Virus record (IMG/VR): IMGVR_UViG_3300020469_000243
Coordinates: 1-25,197 of that record
Origin: a virus
Strand: one strand, 5' to 3'
Length of the DNA stretch: 25,197 bases
Shown here one piece after another: positions 6,692 to 14,083 of this stretch (positions within the stretch are counted from its first letter, which is position 1; each line of letters begins with the position of its first letter). A program made the position numbers and the translations under genes. The notes beneath the pieces are model-generated. The model did no database searches. It was not told the DNA's origin and was given only the letters and a program-made list of their open reading frames with translations.

Positions 6692-8259
6692 TAGAGGCAA
6701 AAGTAACATCCACTGCAAATAAAACTCTAAAGGCAAGTGTATTCCTTAAAAATCAACTTGCGAGAAGTATAAGATTAGAGAGGGGACTAGAGAAAAAATC
6801 TATTACTGTCAAAACGAAACTTTTAAAAGATAGAGATCGTACACTAAAAGCACTACTGTCGAGGAGTAAAGAAGACAAAAAAGATAAAAAAGGAGTCGTT
6901 GGGACACTTGGAGTGCTTGGTGGTGGTCTAATAGGTAGAAGATTTCTTGGTAGAGGTGGTGGTGGAATTGGAAGGGTGCCTAAAATACCAAGACTTCCTA
7001 CAAGGGGTGGTGCAGTTTTATCTAGGTCTAGTAAAGTTGGTAGGTTAGGTAGATTTGGACCTCTTGCTGTCATAGGCACTGGATTAGATTTTGCAGGTAG
7101 GAGAGCAGAGGGTCAAACTAATTTACAAGCAGGGGTTGGTGCAGGTGGTGGTCTTGCAGGTGCATTGGCAGGTGCAAAAGCAGGTGCAGTATTAGGTACA
7201 ACTCTTGGAGGACCGATAGGAACTGTTGTTGGTGGAGTAGGAGGTAGTATAATAGGAAGTTTGGCAGGTGGAAGACTTGCAGATTTATTCACAGGTGCGG
7301 ACAGAAGAAGAAAGTTTGAAGAACGTAGGGCAATATTGTCAAGTGAAAAAACACTATTTTCAGAATCTTTAGATGACTTAGATAGAGTATTAGACAAATT
7401 AGAAGATAGTAATTTTTTAGGAGCAGTTAGAAAAGCGAAGGATGATAAAGAAGAAGACCGTCCAAGATTCTTAATACCCAGACCTATCATTCCTTTGGGA
7501 GGTGCAAAAGTCGATGGTAAATCTTTTCAAAGAGTCGTAGGTGAGGAACTCGCCAAATATGCTGCTATTGCAGGTGTTACATTTCTTTTGATACCATCTG
7601 ACCCAACAGATGTCGCTACGACTGCACCTTTAGCAATTAAGTTGCAAGCACTCGCAAAAAGCACAAGATTATTTAAAGCACTAAAAGCAATTTTTCTCAA
7701 ACCCCCTAAGGTTTTACAACCAGGTAAAGATATACCAGGTATATCAGCAAAAGGGATAAGGATTAGAGCAGAGGCATTGATGAAAAAATTGAATCCAAAT
7801 ATTAAGTTTGACCGCCCTAAAGTTAAACCAAAGTTCAGGAAAATAAAAACAAAAGTAAAAGATAGTGATATACAGGATCTTATCAAAAAAGGAAACCTAA
7901 GTGAGGAAAGTCCTATATTTGAATTATTTAAACCTAAAACTAAAAAAATCAATACTAATGTAGAGAGAGGTAGTGGTAAGAATCTAAATCCTAGTAAAAA
8001 TAAAACTCCTAAACGTGAAATTAATAACACAGAAAATATGGAAAGATTTAAAAATAAAGATTTAACTGACGCTGGTGGCATTTCAGGTAGTGACATTGCC
8101 TTGGCACCGACAAATAACATATTCCTCATCAAGGAGGGTGACACTAATATATCACCACCAGCAGTATTCAATGAAGGAGACACAATAGTGTTTGGTGGAT
8201 CTGGATCTTCTAGTGACCTATCTAAATATGTCGAGATGACACAATTATTTACGACATGA
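6688..8259 (+). CDS. Tape-measure-like tail or hub protein II
   Basis: A 523-residue basic protein with no family I can name. The first 70 residues are Lys/Arg-rich and helical. Two glycine-rich hydrophobic blocks follow: about residues 70-95 ('GVVGTLGVLGGGLIGRRFLG') and about 144-200 (many GxxxG steps, such as 'AGALAGAKAGAVLGTTLGGP'). The second block resembles glycine-zipper membrane inserts. After a short charged helix come mixed alpha/beta and very basic segments, and a C-terminal strand region ending near 'NEGDTIVFGGSGSSSDLSKY'. The layout parallels the preceding gene, so two consecutive tape-measure-like proteins seem to be encoded. It overlaps both neighbours as ATGA, the mark of translational coupling. 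A role in the tail lumen or hub and in membrane passage of DNA is inference. Confidence 0.7.
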   Translation: MIEAKVTSTANKTLKASVFLKNQLARSIRLERGLEKKSITVKTKLLKDRDRTLKALLSRSKEDKKDKKGVVGTLGVLGGGLIGRRFLGRGGGGIGRVPKIPRLPTRGGAVLSRSSKVGRLGRFGPLAVIGTGLDFAGRRAEGQTNLQAGVGAGGGLAGALAGAKAGAVLGTTLGGPIGTVVGGVGGSIIGSLAGGRLADLFTGADRRRKFEERRAILSSEKTLFSESLDDLDRVLDKLEDSNFLGAVRKAKDDKEEDRPRFLIPRPIIPLGGAKVDGKSFQRVVGEELAKYAAIAGVTFLLIPSDPTDVATTAPLAIKLQALAKSTRLFKALKAIFLKPPKVLQPGKDIPGISAKGIRIRAEALMKKLNPNIKFDRPKVKPKFRKIKTKVKDSDIQDLIKKGNLSEESPIFELFKPKTKKINTNVERGSGKNLNPSKNKTPKREINNTENMERFKNKDLTDAGGISGSDIALAPTNNIFLIKEGDTNISPPAVFNEGDTIVFGGSGSSSDLSKYVEMTQLFTT

Positions 8260-9494
8260 ATAAAAAAGTCATCTGGACAAAAGGTCATAAAGTAAAAAAG
8301 TTTGTTGTAGATAATACAAACCTTATAGGTCAATTATCGTACGTAAAATATTACGAAGATATAATTGATCCATCTCTTCATGTTGAATGTAGCATGTTAG
8401 ATCCCTTTGGGTTGATCAACTCTATTCCTATTAGAAGTGGAGCATCTGTAACTATAAGTATTGAGCACCCAAGTCAAGATTTTGAAATGGAATTGATTGT
8501 GACAAATATTATAGGTCATATCATAGATCAAAAAAGAGAAGTTTATACACTTGTCTGTGAATCAGCAGGTGCACTTTCTAATCATACCAATAGAGTTTGG
8601 AAAAAGTACACAGGAGCAATACATACCACAGTCAAAAATATTCTAAAGGAGAAGGTTTCAGGTGAAATAAGCGATGGAAGCATCCATCCCACAAAAAATG
8701 CTCTAGAATTTTATGGTAATTACCGAAGACCATTCAAAGTTATAAGTGATCTGTGTCGTAAATCATTACCCACTACAGCAGATGGCACATCAGCTAATAA
8801 AGGAACTGCTGGATATATTTTTTTTGAAACACAAGACGGATATAACTTCAAAAGTATTGATAAGATATTCAGTGGTAAACCAGTAGGTGACCCATATGTA
8901 ATGACTCCATACAAGTCAGGACTTGATCCAGCAAACAACTTTTTCTTAGCAAGTCCTCCCAGTTTCAAAGAAAGTCATGATATTATAAAGAAATTGAGGT
9001 CAGGACAATACAGCACAGCAAATTACTATTATAATGTGCTTACAAGACAAGTTGAATTCAACAATTTCAAGTTCAATTCAAAGATTGAGAAAGCAAATGA
9101 CGAGGATGTAACACCTGGTACATACAAGGATGCTTACTCAAGAATTATTCTAGGAACTCTTGATCAAGGTACAACCAATGTAAATGCTAATGGGGATTAC
9201 ACTGATAAACCCACACCACAGGAGCAAGCGAAGTACCAAGCACAAGCGTCTGCTAGATACACAACTTTATTTTCTCAAAGTCTTGATGTCACAGTCCCGA
9301 TGAATCTATCATTGAGAGTTGGAACCCTTATCAAAGCTGATTTTCCTGACATAAATACAGATGATAAGACTCAAAAGAAGTCACCTGAAAGTGGCAATTA
9401 CATGATTGCTAGATTATCACATGAGTTTGGTAACCCTGATGGCGATTTCACAGGTCTTACTCTCGTAAGAGATTCATTTACCACACACGAGTAA
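8256..9494 (+). CDS. gp27: Baseplate hub protein gp27-like (phage late control D fold)
   Basis: A 412-residue protein, close to T4 gp27 (391). gp27 forms the trimeric hub ring that joins gp5 below to the tail tube above. Visible features are the N-terminal strand region 'FVVDNTNLIGQLSYVKYYED' and 'PIRSGASVTISIEHPSQDFE', followed by 'YTLVCESAGALSNHTNRVWK', which is the usual 'l.l.s...l.n...rv.k.y.g...divk.il' pattern of gp27/gpD hub proteins. Next comes 'YGNYRRPFKVISDLCRKSLP' and an FFETQDGYNFKSI strand. The C-terminal half has tube-like strands ending in 'MIARLSHEFGNPDGDFTGLT'. Its start overlaps the upstream gene as ATGA, and the CP12-like gene begins one base after its stop. Confidence 0.87.
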   Translation: MNKKVIWTKGHKVKKFVVDNTNLIGQLSYVKYYEDIIDPSLHVECSMLDPFGLINSIPIRSGASVTISIEHPSQDFEMELIVTNIIGHIIDQKREVYTLVCESAGALSNHTNRVWKKYTGAIHTTVKNILKEKVSGEISDGSIHPTKNALEFYGNYRRPFKVISDLCRKSLPTTADGTSANKGTAGYIFFETQDGYNFKSIDKIFSGKPVGDPYVMTPYKSGLDPANNFFLASPPSFKESHDIIKKLRSGQYSTANYYYNVLTRQVEFNNFKFNSKIEKANDEDVTPGTYKDAYSRIILGTLDQGTTNVNANGDYTDKPTPQEQAKYQAQASARYTTLFSQSLDVTVPMNLSLRVGTLIKADFPDINTDDKTQKKSPESGNYMIARLSHEFGNPDGDFTGLTLVRDSFTTHE

Positions 9495-9495
9495 C

Positions 9496-9723
9496 ATGAA
9501 AACAATCGAAGACCACATCAAAAAGGACAAAGAAATCCTTGACGATCCACAAGCAAACCCTGCAGCACGTAGACATGCAGAGGAAGAACTGCATGATTTA
9601 GAATCATATGCAGAGCATCACAAAGATGAGATAAATGCAGGTGATCATCATGACCCTAATGTACTAGAGGTATTCTGTGATTTACATCCTGACGAACCAG
9701 AGTGTTTGGTTTATGACGACTGA
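9496..9723 (+). CDS. cp12: CP12-like Calvin cycle regulator
   Basis: A 75-residue acidic protein. CP12 is an intrinsically disordered linker that binds glyceraldehyde-3-phosphate dehydrogenase and phosphoribulokinase and switches off the Calvin cycle. The C-terminal half fits: 'LEVFCDLHPDEPECLVYDD' has two Cys (C61 and C70) spaced C-x8-C around a Pro, and the acidic 'YDD' end, exactly where CP12 docks into GAPDH. Upstream, 'AARRHAEEELHDLESYAEHH' resembles the CP12 helix 'A...W..veEL.AEaaH'. The N-terminal Cys pair of plant and many cyanobacterial CP12s is absent. Phage-borne CP12 is known in marine cyanophages and is thought to divert host carbon to the pentose phosphate pathway. It starts one base after gp27, and its TGA overlaps the gp5-like ATG, so expression is tied to late tail genes. 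Confidence 0.85.
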   Translation: MKTIEDHIKKDKEILDDPQANPAARRHAEEELHDLESYAEHHKDEINAGDHHDPNVLEVFCDLHPDEPECLVYDD

Positions 9724-11753
9724 TGCTTGAAACACGTCATTCAAATATTGAATTCCTTGGAAAGGATGGTTTCCAGTGGTTTATTGCACAGGTAGCACCT
9801 GATAAAGTCTGGCGTGACAAAAACAATCAGAATTTTGACAACGGGTTCAGAGCAAAGATAAGGATACTTGGATACCATCCTGGTGAGGATGCGAAGGAGG
9901 GTGGTATTTCTGACGAAGATTTGCCATGGGCACATTTTTTGGTATCACCCCAGTTTGGTGCAGGTAATAATTGGACAGGCACATCCTTTGCTTTGCAAGG
10001 TGGAGAGATGGTTATTGGGTTTTTCCTTGATGGGGAAGAGGGTCAGCAACCAGTAATTTTAGGATCTTTCTTTGCAAATTATAAAATAGAAGATTTTGTA
10101 TCGTATAAAGAGGCATTAGATAAAGGCACAACAGGTTTCAAAGCACTTGAATTTGATCCAAACATAGATTTAGGAGACCACGTATCAATTCAAAAGAAGG
10201 AGAAAGTTCTAAAAGCAGGTGGTATAGTCAATAGTAATGATAAAATAAGAGATGCGAATAATGTAGAGAAGAGCACTATTGAGAAACACTTTGATAATAA
10301 ATCATATCATATACCACTACCAGAAATTTGCTCAGACTCAAAGAAAAAGTCTGGTGGTATTGCGAAAGGATTGCAGAAATTCATTGATAAAGTACAAAAA
10401 TTAGAAGAATTTTCTGATGGTTTTATAGATCCTATTACACAAAAAATTGTTGATATTGATGAGGAGATTGAAAAAGCATCGCAAGAGATAGAACAAGCGA
10501 TGGGTGGCATTATACGTAATGCAAGGTTTAAGTTGTTTGAAGAAATAAATGAGAAAGTTGACGATGCAGTTGATTTTCTAAAACCAGACTTTCTCAAGAA
10601 ACAAATTGAAGCAAAGAAACTCAAAGATGGTGTTTTTTGTGCTATGGAAAATGTTCTAAATGGACTCAAGAATGTTGTAGGTGGTTTCCTCAAAGGACTT
10701 ATAGGTAACATACTAAACGTACCACTATGTGCAGCAGAACAATTTTTGTCTGGTCTCATGTCATTGTTGAATTTTAAGATAAACTTGTCTATAGCTCCCT
10801 TACTAGGTGCTTTGAGTAAATTTACAGGTTCTGCCATGCCTGATTTTGCAAGTAAGTTGACACAATCTATGGAGTTAGCAGCAGCAGGTTTATCATTATT
10901 TGAATGTGAGGGTCAAGAGTGTGATGCAAACCCTGCAGATTTCTTATCTAATAAGGGACTTGACTTGAAAAAGGTACTAAATCCTAAGAGTTTATTAGGT
11001 AAGTTCACTTCATTGTCTGGAAGTGGATTGATAGGGGGAGTCGCTGACCTAGCAGGGTTATCATTCCCTAATATAGGTGGTGGTTTAATTGGTGGTTTGG
11101 TCGGATCAGCTTCTGGATCATCACCTCTTGAAGGTTTAGTGGGTGGTTGTAATGTGACAGATAAACAATGTGGACCTCCACGTATAGAGATATTTGGTGG
11201 TGGTGGTTTAGGTGCTGTCGCTGATGCGGTTATCAATGAGACTGGTAAAATTATTGGTGTCAATATGCAAGATTTTGGATCTGGATATAAAGAGAGACCT
11301 TTTGTTTCTATAATTGATGATTGTGAAAATGGTAAAGGAGCATCGGGGGTAGCTATCATGGATGGAGATCAAGTTGTAAATATTGGAATACTGAGTCCTG
11401 GTGGTGCATATCTATCAGATGGGGTATCTGATTCTCAGGGTGTTGATGTTATTGGTGAGATAGTGGATGCAAATGTTATATCTACTGGAGCAGGTTATGA
11501 AGATGGTGACCTTGTTGTAAGTGATTCAGGACAAGCATTGACTCCCATCATAGAGGATGGTAGAATAATTGGAGTGAAAGGTAAAATTGATCAAGGATTG
11601 ACTGATATTCCAAAACTAACAGTTCAGACAAATACAGGATTTGGTGCTAAACTTATTCCTATAACTAGATTTGTCAAGCGTGATGAGTACACTGATCCTA
11701 TTGTACCTCAAGCAGCAATTGTCACAGTAATTAGTTGTCCGAGGTTCTACTAA
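9723..11753 (+). CDS. gp5: gp5-like baseplate hub protein with OB-fold, lysozyme domain not seen
   Basis: A 676-residue protein. Residues about 10-120 resemble the gp5 N-terminal OB-fold: 'FQWFIAQVAPDKVWRDKNNQ', 'AKIRILGYHP', 'DLPWAHFLVSPQFGAGNNWT' and 'GGEMVIGFFLDGEEGQQPVI', the motif set of gp5/VgrG-type hub proteins. In T4 a lysozyme domain follows; here residues about 200-420 are instead a long helical and hydrophobic region with several Cys, and I see no T4-lysozyme E/D/T triad. A Gly/Ser-rich stretch (about 425-495) and two beta modules with 'GSGY' (near residue 520) and 'GAGYEDGD' make up the C-terminus. The gp5 triple beta-helix is missing and may be supplied by the next gene. The start overlaps the CP12-like stop by one base (TGATG). 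Confidence 0.78.
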   Translation: MLETRHSNIEFLGKDGFQWFIAQVAPDKVWRDKNNQNFDNGFRAKIRILGYHPGEDAKEGGISDEDLPWAHFLVSPQFGAGNNWTGTSFALQGGEMVIGFFLDGEEGQQPVILGSFFANYKIEDFVSYKEALDKGTTGFKALEFDPNIDLGDHVSIQKKEKVLKAGGIVNSNDKIRDANNVEKSTIEKHFDNKSYHIPLPEICSDSKKKSGGIAKGLQKFIDKVQKLEEFSDGFIDPITQKIVDIDEEIEKASQEIEQAMGGIIRNARFKLFEEINEKVDDAVDFLKPDFLKKQIEAKKLKDGVFCAMENVLNGLKNVVGGFLKGLIGNILNVPLCAAEQFLSGLMSLLNFKINLSIAPLLGALSKFTGSAMPDFASKLTQSMELAAAGLSLFECEGQECDANPADFLSNKGLDLKKVLNPKSLLGKFTSLSGSGLIGGVADLAGLSFPNIGGGLIGGLVGSASGSSPLEGLVGGCNVTDKQCGPPRIEIFGGGGLGAVADAVINETGKIIGVNMQDFGSGYKERPFVSIIDDCENGKGASGVAIMDGDQVVNIGILSPGGAYLSDGVSDSQGVDVIGEIVDANVISTGAGYEDGDLVVSDSGQALTPIIEDGRIIGVKGKIDQGLTDIPKLTVQTNTGFGAKLIPITRFVKRDEYTDPIVPQAAIVTVISCPRFY

Positions 11754-11754
11754 A

Positions 11755-12816
11755 ATGAATGAACATGAAATCCTCCTAAAGGATAAAAGATACCAGCAAT
11801 TATTAAAAAGGCAAAGTCAATATGAAAAAAACAGTGAAAAGTGGAATGGAGTTCAGAAAAAAATAGATTTTAGGAAGAAGGTACTAAAGTTCACGGGGTC
11901 AAATAGCAATGAGAAATTAAAAACAAATCAAGTCGTTCAAGGTTATTTTGATCAAGAAACTGGTAAGGGATACATCAATAACAAAGAGGTTAGTATAGAA
12001 GAGTATCTCAAGTTTCAAGGGATGACCAAGACAGATCAGTTGATCAATTATGGAGAGGATAGAGATAAGGTTGAAGTAAAAAATGATAAAACTGGAATCA
12101 AAGATGTTCTCACAACTCTTGATGAAGTTGAAGATGTAAGTGATGAAGAAAAAAAACAAATAGATGAATCATTAGGTAGAAAGAATGCAGATGGCAGTGC
12201 ACCAGGTCAAAATGAAGAAACTACCCCACCTGTCACAACAGAAAAACCTAAGGAAGTAACAAAAGTACCACCAATTATAATCAATCACGCAGAGTGTGGT
12301 CACCTTACTTTTGGTGATGAGAAAGATGAGGAGACGGAAAGACCAAGAGACGTGGGTCTTTATGCTGGAGACAGTAATGCACTTCGATTGTTTAGAGATG
12401 GTGGATTTGAATTGAGATCTAGTGAGAGTGCAGGTGATAATAAAATAAAGGGATCATCGATAATGCAGGTGTGTAATAACGCAACTTTGCTTGTCAACTC
12501 AGAGGGTGACGTAACAATTAGAGCGAGAAACAAACTTAGATTAGTAGCGGACTTGATAGAGATTGAAGCAAAGAATGCCAGCACTGATGGTGTGACCATT
12601 ATTGCAGAGCATGACATCAAACTCAGAGCAAATAATAATACTATAATTACCTCAGATAATGTTACAATAGATGCGAAGGAAAGAATCCTTTCACACTCTC
12701 AAGGATGGCAAGTTTTAATTGGTCAATATATTAGATTACATGAACCACAAACCAAAATATGTCCCGCATTTTTGAAGGAATATATAGAGGGGCAAATCAA
12801 AACATTGAGAAGTTAA
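11755..12816 (+). CDS. Needle or spike-like protein (possible separated gp5 C-terminal domain)
   Basis: A 353-residue protein beginning one base after the gp5-like stop. Residues 1-100 are charged and helical; residues about 115-175 are an acidic, Thr/Pro-rich linker. From about 200 the sequence turns into short regular beta repeats: 'LFRDGGFELRSSE', 'SIMQVCNNATLLVNSEGDVT', 'RARNKLRLVADLIEIEAKNA', 'IIAEHDIKLRANNNTIIT' and 'NVTIDAKE'. Repeating 'v.i.a...i.l.a..i.i.a' strands are what gp5 C-terminal domains and VgrG needles use to build a triple-stranded beta-helix. The gene order (gp27, gp5 OB-fold, then this) supports a tip or needle role. No metal-binding PAAR motif was recognised. The function is inferred. 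Confidence 0.72.
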   Translation: MNEHEILLKDKRYQQLLKRQSQYEKNSEKWNGVQKKIDFRKKVLKFTGSNSNEKLKTNQVVQGYFDQETGKGYINNKEVSIEEYLKFQGMTKTDQLINYGEDRDKVEVKNDKTGIKDVLTTLDEVEDVSDEEKKQIDESLGRKNADGSAPGQNEETTPPVTTEKPKEVTKVPPIIINHAECGHLTFGDEKDEETERPRDVGLYAGDSNALRLFRDGGFELRSSESAGDNKIKGSSIMQVCNNATLLVNSEGDVTIRARNKLRLVADLIEIEAKNASTDGVTIIAEHDIKLRANNNTIITSDNVTIDAKERILSHSQGWQVLIGQYIRLHEPQTKICPAFLKEYIEGQIKTLRS

Positions 12817-13559
12817 TTGTGGCAGGTATTCGTGACTTAGATAGTGGGAAGGTTTATATAGGACCTGAGGATCCGAAGTTGGATAAATCTATAGATACAC
12901 TAAATGGTGATAAACCATTTGAGGGGACTCTTGCAGTTACAGGTCCGACATTTATTGGTGGACACTCAACAAATGCAGCAGGGGTGCTCAATGTAGGTAC
13001 AGCATTAGGTGATTTCAAACCTAATACAGATGGTAGAGCAGTAGATGTAAGTGGTGATGTTAATATTGTAGGTGAAAAGGCAGTGAACGCAGTGTATATT
13101 GATGGTGATGTATATGTTACAGGTAAGGTAGATTGTGGTAATAAAGGGAGACTTGCTTCTAGATTCGCAACTGCTGACAGTTTACCCAAACCATTCGACA
13201 TGGTTCATCCTACCAAGGGTGAGGGTCATAGACTTAGATATGCTTGTATTGAAGGACCTGAGGTTGGTGTATATTTTAGAGGTAGAACTCAAGATAACGA
13301 GATTATATTACCAGACTACTGGAAGGATCTAGTGGTGATTGATACTATCACCGTTCAAACACAACCAGTTGGATCAGCACAGAATATTATAGTGAAGGAG
13401 TGGGATGATAATAAGATAACTCTTGAGGGTGTGACTGATTGCTTCTATCATGTTTATGGTGAGAGGAAGGATGTGAACCCACTTGTGGTAGAATATGAAG
13501 GACAAACTTGGGAAGATTATCCAGATCCAAAATACAATGATCCTGCATACTCTAGATAG
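12759..13559 (+). CDS. Fibre or spike-like structural protein
   Basis: A 266-residue frame from the ATG at 12759, overlapping the previous gene by 58 bases. A GTG at 12819, three bases after that stop, is a good alternative start (246 residues), because the first 20 residues look like out-of-frame reading of the neighbour and no ribosome site precedes the ATG. The N-terminal half holds beta repeats of the form 'gtl.v.G...i.g' and 'VDVSGDVNIVG', 'VYIDGDVYVTGKV'. The C-terminal half has 'MVHPTKGEGHRLRYACIEGP' and 'EVGVYFRGR', a motif I know from cyanophage tail-fibre-like structural proteins, followed by a beta domain with 'LPDYWKDLVVIDTITVQTQP'. The next gene encodes a second copy of this domain. 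Confidence 0.75.
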   Translation: MSRIFEGIYRGANQNIEKLIVAGIRDLDSGKVYIGPEDPKLDKSIDTLNGDKPFEGTLAVTGPTFIGGHSTNAAGVLNVGTALGDFKPNTDGRAVDVSGDVNIVGEKAVNAVYIDGDVYVTGKVDCGNKGRLASRFATADSLPKPFDMVHPTKGEGHRLRYACIEGPEVGVYFRGRTQDNEIILPDYWKDLVVIDTITVQTQPVGSAQNIIVKEWDDNKITLEGVTDCFYHVYGERKDVNPLVVEYEGQTWEDYPDPKYNDPAYSR

Positions 13560-13564
13560 TGTGT

Positions 13565-13570
13565 TATAAT
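13565..13570 (+). promoter_or_regulatory. Possible sigma70-type -10 box
   Basis: TATAAT lies 14 bases upstream of the start codon at 13585, in a 25-base AT-rich gap. No convincing -35 box is seen, and the T4-type late box is absent. The call rests on the hexamer alone. Confidence 0.25.
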
Positions 13571-13584
13571 TAAAATAAAAAATC

Positions 13585-13845
13585 ATGGAAACTTGTGGAA
13601 AAGTGAAGATTGATGGCATCATCGAACTACCAGATTACATGGTAGGTAAGATTGACCCTGAGACTATTTGTGTACAACTGACTCCTATTGGTGTGTCTCA
13701 AGATTTATTTGTTCACTCAATACCATATGGAGCAAAAATTGTGATTAGAAATGGTGCAGGTGGTCCTATCAATGCATACTATCACGTCCATGCAAATCCA
13801 TTAGAGGTTGATGATCATGCACATTACCGCACGACTGATATTTGA
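13585..13845 (+). CDS. Small beta-domain protein, paralogue of the preceding fibre C-terminus
   Basis: An 86-residue protein. Its sequence 'GIIELPDYMVGKIDPETICV' and 'QLTPIGVSQDLFV', then 'AYYHVHANPLEV', lines up with the C-terminal domain of the preceding fibre-like protein ('EIILPDYWKDLVVIDTITVQ', 'TQPVGSAQNIIV', 'CFYHVYGERKDVNPLVV'). The shared plan is an LPDY strand, an 'ID..T..VQ.tP.G..Q...V' block, and a final 'YHV....PL.V'. It is therefore a stand-alone copy of one fibre domain. It may cap or co-assemble with that protein, or be a duplication remnant kept in frame. Function is unknown. Its end overlaps the next gene. Confidence 0.7.
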   Translation: METCGKVKIDGIIELPDYMVGKIDPETICVQLTPIGVSQDLFVHSIPYGAKIVIRNGAGGPINAYYHVHANPLEVDDHAHYRTTDI

Positions 13846-14083
13846 CTTTGAGCACAGGTGTGCTATTATAGGTGGAGTTACTAAAAATCTAATGTTCCCA
13901 GAAACCGAACAATACGTTGATCGTCTTGAAATTTGTATGACAGGTAGATGGTTTAGATTATATGGATCAGATGCAGAGATAAAAAAAATTGAGTGTAAGG
14001 ACGTTGATCAGTTTATGAGAGTATTAGAGGTTGCAAAGATGGCAGAAGAGATAGATAGTGAAATCAAAGTGGTTTATGTCTAG
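13817..14083 (+). CDS. Small conserved protein of unknown function, 88 residues
   Basis: I do not recognise this protein. I chose the ATG at 13817 because AGAGG (13803-13807) lies nine bases upstream; an ATG at 13811 is in frame but too close to it. The protein starts MHITARLIFDFEHRC and has a mixed strand and helix pattern. It contains 'LEICMTGRWFRLYGSDAEIK' in the middle and a helix 'VDQFMRVLEVAKMAEEID' near the C-terminus. There are three Cys and no membrane segment. It overlaps the upstream gene by 29 bases and the downstream gene by 8, so it belongs to the same transcript. Confidence 0.65.
   Translation: MHITARLIFDFEHRCAIIGGVTKNLMFPETEQYVDRLEICMTGRWFRLYGSDAEIKKIECKDVDQFMRVLEVAKMAEEIDSEIKVVYV

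Noticed and set aside
7527-8333. Long minus-strand frame (268 codons) opposite the second tape-measure-like gene
   Set aside because: It is antisense to a well-supported gene, has a hydrophobic low-quality composition typical of reading AT-rich Lys codons backwards, and has no promoter or coupled neighbour.
10307-11359. Minus-strand frames opposite the gp5-like gene
   Set aside because: They mirror the codon pattern of the sense gene and are rich in Pro, Ser and Phe with no motif; they are shadows.
9723-11753. T4-lysozyme domain in the gp5-like protein
   Set aside because: No Glu-x8-Asp-x5-Thr arrangement or lysozyme-like segment was found between the OB-fold and the beta modules.
13565-13570. 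Strong early promoter before the 86-residue gene
   Set aside because: TATAAT is present but there is no -35 box at a sensible distance and the gap is AT-rich, so it is kept only as a low-confidence site.
14058-14075. GTG start for the small membrane protein
   Set aside because: The ATG at 14076 begins with a more plausible N-terminus and reduces the overlap with the upstream gene from 26 to 8 bases.
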